Shown here piece by piece: positions 55,053 through 62,413 of a stretch of DNA of 64,000 nucleotides. Under the pieces are notes generated by a model that did no database searches, was not told the DNA's origin, and saw only the letters and a list, made by a program, of their open reading frames with translations. The stretch is from Flavobacterium macacae (lineage in GTDB: Bacteria; Bacteroidota; Bacteroidia; Flavobacteriales; Flavobacteriaceae), in the NCBI RefSeq assembly GCF_003865365.1, contig NZ_RQVR01000009.1, positions 75,124-139,123 of the forward strand, in the 5' to 3' direction. Both the position numbers and the translations under genes were made by a program. How positions within the stretch are numbered: position 1 is the stretch's first letter; every line of letters starts with the position of its first letter.

Positions 55053-55130
55053 ATGCAAAGCAACCGTTTTTATTTTAGCAATTCTTTTTATTTCTGGAAA
55101 CAGAAACGGGATTGTTGTGTTGTTATCTAA
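55053..55130 (+). CDS. Leader peptide rich in Phe and Tyr, upstream of pheA
   Basis: This is a 25-codon frame, MQSNRFYFSNSFYFWKQKRD followed by CCVVI, too short for usual gene finding. Two clusters of aromatic codons, FYF and FYFW, are the control codons expected of an attenuation leader for phenylalanine/tyrosine synthesis. It ends 28 bp before the stem of a strong terminator and lies 69 bp before pheA. The peptide itself probably has no function beyond ribosome stalling when aminoacyl-tRNA-Phe or -Tyr is scarce. Both the composition and the position support it. Confidence 0.82.
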   Translation: MQSNRFYFSNSFYFWKQKRDCCVVI

Positions 55131-55188
55131 ATAGAAAATATTTAATAAAATAATATAGAAATCCCGATGAAAGTCGGGATTTTTTTTT
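55107..55188 (+). promoter_or_regulatory. Transcription attenuator of the aromatic operon
   Basis: The terminator stem AAATCCCGA (55159-55167) / TCGGGATTT (55174-55182) with loop TGAAAG is followed by Ts to 55188. The segment CGGGATT (55107-55113), inside the leader peptide, is exactly complementary to AATCCCG of the terminator's left arm, so it can form an antiterminator when a ribosome stalls upstream on the aromatic codons. This is the classic attenuation arrangement. Confidence 0.82.
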
Positions 55189-55198
55189 GCCCAAATTT

Positions 55199-56029
55199 AT
55201 GGAAACAAAAATTGCAATTCAAGGAATCAGAGGTTCGTTTCACCATCAAGTTGCGAATGAATATTTCAGCGAAAGCTTGGAATTAGACGAATGTATGTCG
55301 TTTGATGCCTTGGTGAAAAGCCTTGTCGGAAACAAAACGCAGAAAGCGGTGATGGCTTTAGAGAATTCTATTGCAGGTTCAATTATTCCAAATTATGCGC
55401 TGATCGACCGAAACAATTTGCACATAATCGGCGAATATTATTTGGACATCCACATGAATTTGATGGTGTTGCCTGGACAGAAAATAGAAGATATTATTGA
55501 AGTGCATTCGCATCCAATTGCCCTTTTGCAATGTGGCGAATTCTTTAAGAATTACCCAAATATCAAGTTGGTTGAAAGCGTTGATACGGCAGAAACAGCG
55601 CAAAGAATTCAAGAAAACCAATTGAAAAATATTGCGGCAGTTGCCAGTCCGATTGCGGCACAATTATTTGGTTTGGATATTTTGGCTTCTGGAATTCATA
55701 CGATAAAAAGCAACAAAACGCGCTTCGTGATTTTAAAAACAGAGAACAAAGTGTTGCCAAAAGAAGAAATCAACAAAGCATCGATAAAGTTTGAATTAGA
55801 CGATACTCCGGGAAGTTTGGCTACGATTCTAAATGTGATGAACAATTGCAAATTGAACTTGACCAAAATCCAGTCGATGCCGATAATTGAGACGCCTTTT
55901 CAGTATTCTTTTTTTGTGGATGTGGTTTTTGAAAAATACAAGCATTATGAAAAAGCGAAGAATATTTTGCAATTGATGACCACCCATTTTAAGGTTTTGG
56001 GAGAATACAAAAACGGAAGAAAAGATTAG
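55199..56029 (+). CDS. pheA: Prephenate dehydratase
   Basis: PheA converts prephenate to phenylpyruvate, the committed step to phenylalanine. It is a monofunctional enzyme of 276 residues without a fused chorismate mutase. METKIAIQGIRGSFHHQVAN begins the domain. Catalytic-site segments are ALENSIAGSI and the conserved TRF motif in SNKTRFVILKTENK. The ACT regulatory domain starts near residue 190 (SIKFELDDTPGSLATILNVM; NLTKIQSMPI) and should bind phenylalanine for feedback control. The start at ATG 55199 lies after the terminator; the longer frame starts at a TTG in the terminator T run. The aminotransferase follows after 3 bp. Confidence 0.96.
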   Translation: METKIAIQGIRGSFHHQVANEYFSESLELDECMSFDALVKSLVGNKTQKAVMALENSIAGSIIPNYALIDRNNLHIIGEYYLDIHMNLMVLPGQKIEDIIEVHSHPIALLQCGEFFKNYPNIKLVESVDTAETAQRIQENQLKNIAAVASPIAAQLFGLDILASGIHTIKSNKTRFVILKTENKVLPKEEINKASIKFELDDTPGSLATILNVMNNCKLNLTKIQSMPIIETPFQYSFFVDVVFEKYKHYEKAKNILQLMTTHFKVLGEYKNGRKD

Positions 56030-56032
56030 ATT

Positions 56033-57214
56033 ATGAGTACTGCAATTATAGATAACGACCTGGTTTTGGAAAAAGGATTCGCCAACCGCTTGAACACCGT
56101 GGAGGAATATTACTTTTCGAAGAAACTTCGTGAAGTGCGACAAATGCTTTTTGAAGGAAAGCCAGTCATCAATATGGGAATTGGAAGTCCTGATTTATTG
56201 CCTCCGAAAAGCGCCGTTGAAGCGATGAAGAATGCAATGGACGATGAAAAAGCACACGAATACCAAAGCTATCAAGGATTACCGGAATTACGAAAAGGAT
56301 TTGCCGATTTCTATGAAAAGCAGTTTGATGTTTCGTTGGATTTAAATTCCGAAATTTTGCCTTTGATGGGTTCCAAAGAAGGAATTATGCACATTTCATT
56401 GGCTTTTTTAAACGAAGGTGATGAGGTTTTGATTCCAAATCCGGGATATCCGACCTATGCTTCCGTGACAAATTTGGTTGGAGCAAAATCGGTTTTATAT
56501 GATTTATCGGAAGAAAATAACTGGCAACCGAATTTAGATTTGTTGGAGAAAAAAGATTTATCGAAAGTGAAACTGATGTGGATCAATTATCCCAATATGC
56601 CAACGGGAGCAAATGGGAATTTAGATTTATTAGAGAAATTAATTGCTTTTGCCAAGAAACATCAGATTGTTTTGGTCAACGACAATCCGTATAGTTTTGT
56701 TTTAAATAACAATCCAATGTCGATTTTTCAAATGGAAGGAGCAAAAGATATTGCATTAGAATTAAATTCTTTGAGTAAAACCTTCAATATGTCTGGCTGG
56801 CGAATCGGAATGGTTTCGGGAAAAAAAGAATTCATCGATGCGATTTTAAAGGTGAAAAGTAATATGGACAGCGGGATGTTTTACGGAATCCAGAAAGGAG
56901 CGATCGAAGCCTTGAAATTAGGAAAAGAGTGGTTCGATTCGCAAAACTTGATTTATGAAAAAAGAAGAAAATTAATTTTTCAGTTGGCCGAAAAACTGAA
57001 TTGCACGTATGATAAAAAAGCTGTCGGGATGTTTGTTTGGGCAAAATTACCTTTAGAAATAAATTCGTCAGAAGAATTCATTGATGCGATTTTAATCGAA
57101 AAAAACATTTTCATCACACCTGGAACTATTTTCGGAAGCAATGGAGAAGGTTACATCAGATTTTCGTTGTGCATTAAAGAAGAAAAAATTCAAGAAGCGA
57201 TAAAAAGGCTTTAA
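56033..57214 (+). CDS. PLP-dependent class I/II aminotransferase, probably aromatic
   Basis: This is a 393-residue fold-type I aminotransferase. Motifs are INMGIGSPDLLPPKSAVEAM, PLMGSKEGIMHISLAFLNEG, the glycine-rich NPGYPTYAS, the cofactor segment INYPNMPTGANG and the PLP-lysine motif ELNSLSKTFNMSGWRIGMVS. The C-terminal arginine lies in GYIRFSLCIKEEKIQEA. Because it lies between pheA and the DAHP synthase/chorismate mutase, it is expected to transaminate phenylpyruvate or 4-hydroxyphenylpyruvate to Phe or Tyr. Related proteins include LL-diaminopimelate-type aminotransferases, so the substrate rests on context. Confidence 0.88.
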   Translation: MSTAIIDNDLVLEKGFANRLNTVEEYYFSKKLREVRQMLFEGKPVINMGIGSPDLLPPKSAVEAMKNAMDDEKAHEYQSYQGLPELRKGFADFYEKQFDVSLDLNSEILPLMGSKEGIMHISLAFLNEGDEVLIPNPGYPTYASVTNLVGAKSVLYDLSEENNWQPNLDLLEKKDLSKVKLMWINYPNMPTGANGNLDLLEKLIAFAKKHQIVLVNDNPYSFVLNNNPMSIFQMEGAKDIALELNSLSKTFNMSGWRIGMVSGKKEFIDAILKVKSNMDSGMFYGIQKGAIEALKLGKEWFDSQNLIYEKRRKLIFQLAEKLNCTYDKKAVGMFVWAKLPLEINSSEEFIDAILIEKNIFITPGTIFGSNGEGYIRFSLCIKEEKIQEAIKRL

Positions 57215-57296
57215 ATAAAAACCTTTGCAGACTTTGGTTAAAACAAAAACTAAATAATAACTAACTTTGGGAACTCCAAAGAAATCAAAAATAAAA

Positions 57297-58379
57297 ATGG
57301 AAAATTCAAAACAATTAAGAACGTGGTTAGATGATTTCAATTTGTCTCATCCATTAGTAATAGCGGGACCTTGCAGTGCAGAAACCGAAGAGCAAGTGTT
57401 GAAAATTGCTCACGAATTAAAAAATTCTGACGTCAGCATTTACCGTGCAGGAATCTGGAAGCCAAGAACGCGTCCGGGTGGTTTTGAAGGCGTTGGTGCC
57501 ATCGGGTTAAAATGGCTCCAGAAAGCAAAAGCCGAAACAGGATTGCTGATGGCGACAGAAGTGGCGAACGCCAATCACGTGAAATTGGCTTTGGAACACG
57601 ATATTGACGTTTTGTGGATTGGAGCGAGAACGACTGTAAATCCGTTTGCGGTTCAAGAAATTGCAGACGCGTTGAAAAATACCGATAAAATCGTCTTGGT
57701 GAAAAATCCAGTTAATCCAGATTTGGCTTTGTGGCTTGGCGGTGTGGAACGTTTGTACAACGCCGGAATCAAGAAATTAGGCGTAATCCACAGAGGATTT
57801 TCTACCTATGAAAAAACAAAATACAGAAATATTCCGGAATGGCAATTGGCAATTGAATTGCAAAACCGTTTTCCAGATTTGCCTTTGATTTGCGATCCGT
57901 CGCACATTACCGGAAAGCGCGATATGATTCAAGAAGTTTCGCAACAAGCGTTAGATTTGAATTATGACGGGTTGATTATCGAGACACACATTGATCCTGA
58001 TAATGCTTGGAGCGATGCGTTACAACAAGTAACTCCGACGAAATTAAAGCAGATTTTTGAGGATTTGAAAGTACGGAAAGAAACCGAAGAAGGTTCTGAT
58101 TACAATCAAAACTTGAGTCGCCTTCGTGTAGATATTGATGAATATGACACTAAAATTTTAGAAATTCTTGGAAAAAGAATGCAAGTTGCGGATAAAATCG
58201 GCGCGTTGAAAAAAGACAAAAATGTAGCTGTTTTGCAAAACAAAAGATGGAATGAGATCTTGGGGAAAATGATTTTAGAAGGAGAAGAAAAAGGCTTGAG
58301 TGAAGAGTTTATCTTGAGAATTTATAAGGCGATTCACCAAGAAAGTATCAGTCATCAGGAGAAAGTGATTAATTCTTAG
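57297..58379 (+). CDS. Bifunctional DAHP synthase / chorismate mutase (type II)
   Basis: This is a 360-residue fusion enzyme acting at both ends of the shikimate path. Residues about 1-260 are a DAHP synthase barrel of the AroF/KDO8P-synthase-like type (PLVIAGPCSAETEEQVLKIA; IYRAGIWKPRTRPGGFEGVG; NDV-like segment replaced by LVKNPVNPDLALWLGGVERL; DPSHITGKRDMI). Residues about 275-355 are an AroQ chorismate mutase (LSRLRVDIDEYDTKILEILG; KRMQVADKIGALKKDKNVAV). ATG 57297 is preferred over a TTG ten codons upstream. The upstream gap of about 80 bp has no tyrA gene, which is often present in this position in relatives. A strong terminator follows. Confidence 0.93.
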   Translation: MENSKQLRTWLDDFNLSHPLVIAGPCSAETEEQVLKIAHELKNSDVSIYRAGIWKPRTRPGGFEGVGAIGLKWLQKAKAETGLLMATEVANANHVKLALEHDIDVLWIGARTTVNPFAVQEIADALKNTDKIVLVKNPVNPDLALWLGGVERLYNAGIKKLGVIHRGFSTYEKTKYRNIPEWQLAIELQNRFPDLPLICDPSHITGKRDMIQEVSQQALDLNYDGLIIETHIDPDNAWSDALQQVTPTKLKQIFEDLKVRKETEEGSDYNQNLSRLRVDIDEYDTKILEILGKRMQVADKIGALKKDKNVAVLQNKRWNEILGKMILEGEEKGLSEEFILRIYKAIHQESISHQEKVINS

Positions 58380-58400
58380 CATTTTAATTGGATAAAAAAG

Positions 58401-58433
58401 AACCCGAAAGCATAACGTTTTCGGGTTTTTTTG
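58401..58433 (+). terminator. Terminator of the aromatic amino acid operon
   Basis: AACCCGAAA pairs with TTTCGGGTT around a loop of about 9 nt, followed by a T run, shortly after the DAHP synthase stop codon. Confidence 0.87.
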
Positions 58434-58511
58434 TTTTTTTGAAAATAAATATTTTTTCGTCCCAACCTTTTTTACCAACTTGTGCTCTATAATAGTATAA
58501 CAATCTAATTC

Positions 58512-58814
58512 TTGCAAAATGGAAACGATCATCAGCCAAATTATGGGCATAAAGATACCGAAGCTGGCGCACGGTTTTCAAAAGATTTTACACAAGGTTA
58601 TGGACCAGAACAATATTTGATTCGAAATGCGATAAAAGGAAAATATCAAATCAAGACGAATTATTTCGGCGAAAGCCGATTGACAGAAAATGGTCCAGCA
58701 ACGGTAATGGTTGAAATTTATATTACAAAAGCTGGAAAAACTTCTAAAACATTAAAAACAATTCAGTTGGGAAAAATAAAAGAGAACGAGATTTTAGCTA
58801 AAATTGTTTGGTAA
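58512..58814 (+). pseudogene. DUF2135 domain remnant
   Basis: This 100-residue frame reads GHKDTEAGARFSKDFTQGYG followed by PEQYLIRNAIKGKYQIKTNY and TVMVEIYITKAGKTSKTLKT. This is the DUF2135 domain, normally the C-terminal part of much larger exported proteins, for example those with VIT/VWA or TonB-related regions. There is no signal peptide and no upstream domain; the frame opens at a codon within the domain's own start. It is most likely what remains after deletion of the 5' part of a gene, although translation of the fragment is not excluded. Confidence 0.7.
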
Positions 58815-58836
58815 GCATTTCTAAGTTCAATTTTTA

Positions 58837-58882
58837 AAGGCAAAATTACGCTGTTCACAAGTAAATAGCGTAATTTTGCCTT
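58837..58882. promoter_or_regulatory. 16-bp perfect inverted repeat containing the rsgA -7 box
   Basis: AAGGCAAAATTACGCT (58837-58852) and AGCGTAATTTTGCCTT (58867-58882) are exact complements with a 14-nt spacer. Each arm carries TAATTTTG, a TAnnTTTG -7 box, one per strand. The plus-strand box at 58871-58878 would serve rsgA at 58928. It could also act as a terminator for the DUF2135 fragment. Confidence 0.6.
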
Positions 58883-58927
58883 CTATGTTTTTTAGGAGAA
58901 ATCTAAAATCTGAAATCTAAAATTTGA

Positions 58928-59914
58928 ATGACAGGAATTGTTTATAAATCTACAGGAAGTTGGTACACCGTGAAATCGGAAAATGGCGATTTTATCGAAT
59001 GCCGCATCAAAGGTAAATTCCGAATGAAAGGAATTAAAAGTACCAATCCCATTGCCGTTGGTGATGTTGTAGATTTTGAGTTGGATGAAACTTCGGATAC
59101 TGTAACCGGAGTCATTCACAATATTCACGAAAGAAAGAATTATATCGTTCGAAAATCGGTGAATTTGTCACACCAAATGCATATTATTGCGTCCAATTTA
59201 GATTACGTTTTTCTATTAATTACAATAAATAATCCGCCGACAACTTTCAATTTTATCGATCGTTTTTTGGTTACTGCCGAGGCTTACGGAATCGAAACTA
59301 TTTTGGTTTTCAATAAAATTGACACTTTAAAAGATGAGGTGCTTGATGACCAACTTTACATGCAATATGTGTATCAGCAAATTGGTTACAAATGTCTGCG
59401 CGTTTCTGCGGCAGAAGGAAAAGGAATTGATGAATTAAAAGAATTAATGATTGGAAAAACCACTATGTTTTCTGGACATTCTGGTGTTGGAAAATCAACT
59501 TTGGTCAATGCGATGGAACCGACTTTGCACTTAAAAACCAAAACAATTTCAGAGCAAAGTATGCAGGGGCAACACACGACGACTTTTGCAGAAATGTATG
59601 ATTTGTCTTTTGGAGCAAAAATTATCGACACGCCCGGAATCAAAGGTTTTGGAATTGTCGATATGGAAAAATCTGAAATCAGCGGTTATTTCCCAGAGTT
59701 TTTTAAGTTGAAAGACCAATGCAAATTTAATAATTGCCTGCACAAAGACGAGCCAAAATGTGCCGTGAAAGAAGCGCTTGAAAAAGATGAAATTTCGTGG
59801 ACGCGCTACAACAGCTACTTAAAAATCTTGGAGGGCGATGAAGACCATTACCGCACAGATGATTATGCCAACGAGCGAGCAGAAAGTGACGAAAACAGAA
59901 ATAAACAATCTTAA
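58928..59914 (+). CDS. rsgA: Ribosome small subunit-dependent GTPase A
   Basis: RsgA is a circularly permuted GTPase that helps mature the 30S subunit. The 328-residue protein has an N-terminal OB-fold (MTGIVYKSTGSWYTVKSENG). The GTPase motifs follow in permuted order: G4 FNKIDTLKDE, G5 CLRVSAAEGKG, G1 GHSGVGKSTLVNAM, then G2 with GQHTTTFAEM, and G3 DTPGIKGFGIVD. The C-terminal zinc site is CKFNNCLHKDEPKCAV. All motifs are intact. The dtd gene follows after about 75 bp. Confidence 0.97.
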   Translation: MTGIVYKSTGSWYTVKSENGDFIECRIKGKFRMKGIKSTNPIAVGDVVDFELDETSDTVTGVIHNIHERKNYIVRKSVNLSHQMHIIASNLDYVFLLITINNPPTTFNFIDRFLVTAEAYGIETILVFNKIDTLKDEVLDDQLYMQYVYQQIGYKCLRVSAAEGKGIDELKELMIGKTTMFSGHSGVGKSTLVNAMEPTLHLKTKTISEQSMQGQHTTTFAEMYDLSFGAKIIDTPGIKGFGIVDMEKSEISGYFPEFFKLKDQCKFNNCLHKDEPKCAVKEALEKDEISWTRYNSYLKILEGDEDHYRTDDYANERAESDENRNKQS

Positions 59915-59988
59915 AAATTGAGTTGCAAAGGCGTTACGTCTCTAAGACGCAAGTTCTTCCTTCAACCTAAAACCCTACACTTGAAAAA

Positions 59989-60441
59989 ATGAAAGCCGTA
60001 ATTCAAAGAGTATCTCAAGCTTCCGTAACGATCAATGGAGAAAAAGTCAGTGAAATTTCAAAAGGATTGCTGGTTTTAATCGGAATTGAAGATGCCGATG
60101 CTCAAGAAGATATTCAGTGGCTTTCATCAAAAATCGTCAATCTCCGAATCTTTGGAGATGACAATGAGGTGATGAATTTATCCGTAAAAGATTGTGACGG
60201 AGATATTATTGTGGTCAGCCAATTTACACTTCAGGCTTCTACCAAGAAAGGAAATCGCCCTTCGTATATCAAGGCTTCAAAACCAGAAATTGCGATTCCA
60301 ATATATGAAAATTTTGTAAGACAAATGCAACTTGACTTAGGGAAGAAAATTCAGACAGGCGAGTTTGGTGCTGACATGAAAGTTTCGTTGTTAAATGACG
60401 GGCCAGTTACTATTATCATTGACACTAAAAATAAAGAGTAA
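59989..60441 (+). CDS. dtd: D-aminoacyl-tRNA deacylase
   Basis: Dtd hydrolyses D-aminoacyl-tRNAs and mischarged Gly-tRNA-Ala, a proofreading step in translation. The 150-residue length is standard. MKAVIQRVSQASVTINGEKV begins the fold. The catalytic motif SQFTLQAST has the expected S-Q-x-x-L, and the cross-subunit Gly-Pro motif is NDGPVTI. It lies just after rsgA, another translation factor, an arrangement consistent with a shared transcript. No odd features were noticed. Confidence 0.97.
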   Translation: MKAVIQRVSQASVTINGEKVSEISKGLLVLIGIEDADAQEDIQWLSSKIVNLRIFGDDNEVMNLSVKDCDGDIIVVSQFTLQASTKKGNRPSYIKASKPEIAIPIYENFVRQMQLDLGKKIQTGEFGADMKVSLLNDGPVTIIIDTKNKE

Positions 60442-60446
60442 ATAAG

Positions 60447-60476
60447 TTGTAGATTAGAATAAATATTATATTTTTG
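60447..60476 (+). promoter_or_regulatory. Promoter of the first DUF3857 gene
   Basis: TTG (60447-60449), a 19-bp spacer and TATTTTTG (60469-60476) match the consensus, 19 bp before ATG 60495. Confidence 0.75.
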
Positions 60477-60494
60477 GAAAATTAACTTTTTATT

Positions 60495-62402
60495 ATGAAA
60501 AGAAATTTCCTCCACTTAGCTCTTTTTTTTCTTACATTTTTCTCTACTTTTGCTCAAGATGACACTTATCTGGTAGCTTCAATTTCTCCAGAATTAAAAG
60601 AAAATGCCAATGCTGTTGCTCGCTTGAGACAACGGGATATAAATATCACATCACGAAAATCAATGACGATTTTGACAAAAGATGTGGTTACTGTTTTAAA
60701 TCAAAAAGGCTTGTCAAATGTTGGCGCATCGGAATATTTTGATAAATCGACAAAAATCAAATCCATTGAAGCGGTAATTTTAAATGCTTTTGGAAAAGAA
60801 ATCAAAAAGATAAAAAGAAAAGATTTTTTAGAAAACTCGCTTTCGCAAGGATCTATAATTACGGATGGAAAAATTCTTTATATGGATTATACGCCTACGG
60901 AATATCCGTTTACGGTAGTTTTTCAAAGTGAAGTAGAATCTTCAAATACTGCATTTATACCAACTTGGAATGCAATTCAAAGTTCCTACGAAGGGGTGGA
61001 AAAAGCAACTTTAAATATTTCTTCTCTCCCAGAACTCAATTTTAAGTACAAAGATTTTAATATAGATGGCAATCAAAATATTGTAAAAGAAACAAAACTA
61101 AACGGTGTTTCTTACACTGCTATAAATTTAGTTTCGATCAAAGACGAAGAATATTCACCTTCTTACAGAAATTATATTCCGCACGTTTTATTCGGACTTG
61201 AAAATTTCAATCTTGAAGGTGTTGAAGGAACGGCTTCTAGTTGGAAAGATTTTGGCTCTTGGGTTTATGCGAGTTTGTTGGCTGGTACAGATGAAGTTCC
61301 TTGGGAGACTCAAGCAAAAATTAAAGCGCTTGTAGGAACTGAAAAAGATCCAATTAAAATAGCAAGAATTGTCTATCAATATGTTCAGAATAAAACCAGA
61401 TATATAAGTATTCAATTGGGAATTGGCGGCTGGAAACCAATGTTGGCAAAAGACGTAGATCGCCTTGGTTATGGCGATTGCAAAGCGTTGACAAATTACA
61501 CAAGAGCCTTGCTGAACGTCGTGGGTGTTCCTTCTTATTACACCATAATTTATGGTGACAGGCAAAAGCGAGACTTACGGGAAGATTTTGTTTCAATGCA
61601 AGGAAATCACGTGATTTTAGCGCTTCCGGTTGATGGAAAAATGTATTGGCTTGAGTGCACGAGCCAAACAAATCCTTTTGGTTTTCAAGGAGATTTTACT
61701 GACAATCGCTTGGCTTTAATTGTGACATCAGAAGGAGGTGAAATAGTAAGAACCCACGAATATATTGCTAAAGAAAATACTCAAATGGCGAATGGAAATT
61801 TTTCAATTGATGAAAACGGAAGCATTTCAGGATCTATTTTTATCAAGTCAAAAGGAACGCAGTATGACAATAAATTTTCAAACGGAAGTAAATCTGCGGA
61901 TGATTTGAATAAGTTTTATAAATCGTATTTCAGTCACATCAACAATTTGAAATTGAAAAAAATTAATGTTGTTAATAATAAAGAGGAAGTAGAATTCTCA
62001 GAAGAAGTTCTATTAGAAGCAACTGAATACGCCAAAAAAAGCGGAGAAAGACTGATTTTTGCATTAAATGCTTACAACCCGGTTAGAGGAATTCCACAAC
62101 GTTATAGAACAAGAATGAATCCGTTTGAAATTTCCAGAGGATTTTATGATTACGACGAAATCACTATTGATTTGCCTAAAGGTTTTATAATAGAAGCTAA
62201 ACCAGATAACTTTGAAATAAAAGATAAATTCGGAGATTATAAGGCTGAATATGTGGTTTTAAATGAGAATCAACTGTTGTACAAAAGAACTTTTCAAACC
62301 AATTCGGGCTATTTTGATAAAAACGAATATGAAAATTTCAGAAAATTTCGTGAACAGGTTGCCAAAAGTGATAACTCAAAAATTGTACTAGTTAAGAATT
62401 AA
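60495..62402 (+). CDS. DUF3857 exported transglutaminase-like protein
   Basis: This is a 635-residue exported protein. The signal peptide MKRNFLHLALFFLTFFSTFA precedes a DUF3857 domain over about residues 50-230 (VTVLNQKGLSNVGASEYFDK; YMDYTPTEYPFTVVFQSEVE). A transglutaminase core at about 275-400 follows. Its catalytic Cys is in GYGDCKALTNYTRALLNVVG, preceded by YVQNKTRYISIQLGIGGWKP, with the His in MQGNHVILALPV and Asp-equivalent WLECTSQ. A DUF3858-like beta domain ends the protein (MNPFEISRGFYDYDEI). It may be a surface protease or crosslinker; substrates are unknown. A second family member follows 12 bp downstream. Confidence 0.9.
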   Translation: MKRNFLHLALFFLTFFSTFAQDDTYLVASISPELKENANAVARLRQRDINITSRKSMTILTKDVVTVLNQKGLSNVGASEYFDKSTKIKSIEAVILNAFGKEIKKIKRKDFLENSLSQGSIITDGKILYMDYTPTEYPFTVVFQSEVESSNTAFIPTWNAIQSSYEGVEKATLNISSLPELNFKYKDFNIDGNQNIVKETKLNGVSYTAINLVSIKDEEYSPSYRNYIPHVLFGLENFNLEGVEGTASSWKDFGSWVYASLLAGTDEVPWETQAKIKALVGTEKDPIKIARIVYQYVQNKTRYISIQLGIGGWKPMLAKDVDRLGYGDCKALTNYTRALLNVVGVPSYYTIIYGDRQKRDLREDFVSMQGNHVILALPVDGKMYWLECTSQTNPFGFQGDFTDNRLALIVTSEGGEIVRTHEYIAKENTQMANGNFSIDENGSISGSIFIKSKGTQYDNKFSNGSKSADDLNKFYKSYFSHINNLKLKKINVVNNKEEVEFSEEVLLEATEYAKKSGERLIFALNAYNPVRGIPQRYRTRMNPFEISRGFYDYDEITIDLPKGFIIEAKPDNFEIKDKFGDYKAEYVVLNENQLLYKRTFQTNSGYFDKNEYENFRKFREQVAKSDNSKIVLVKN

Positions 62403-62413
62403 TAAATAGTCAA

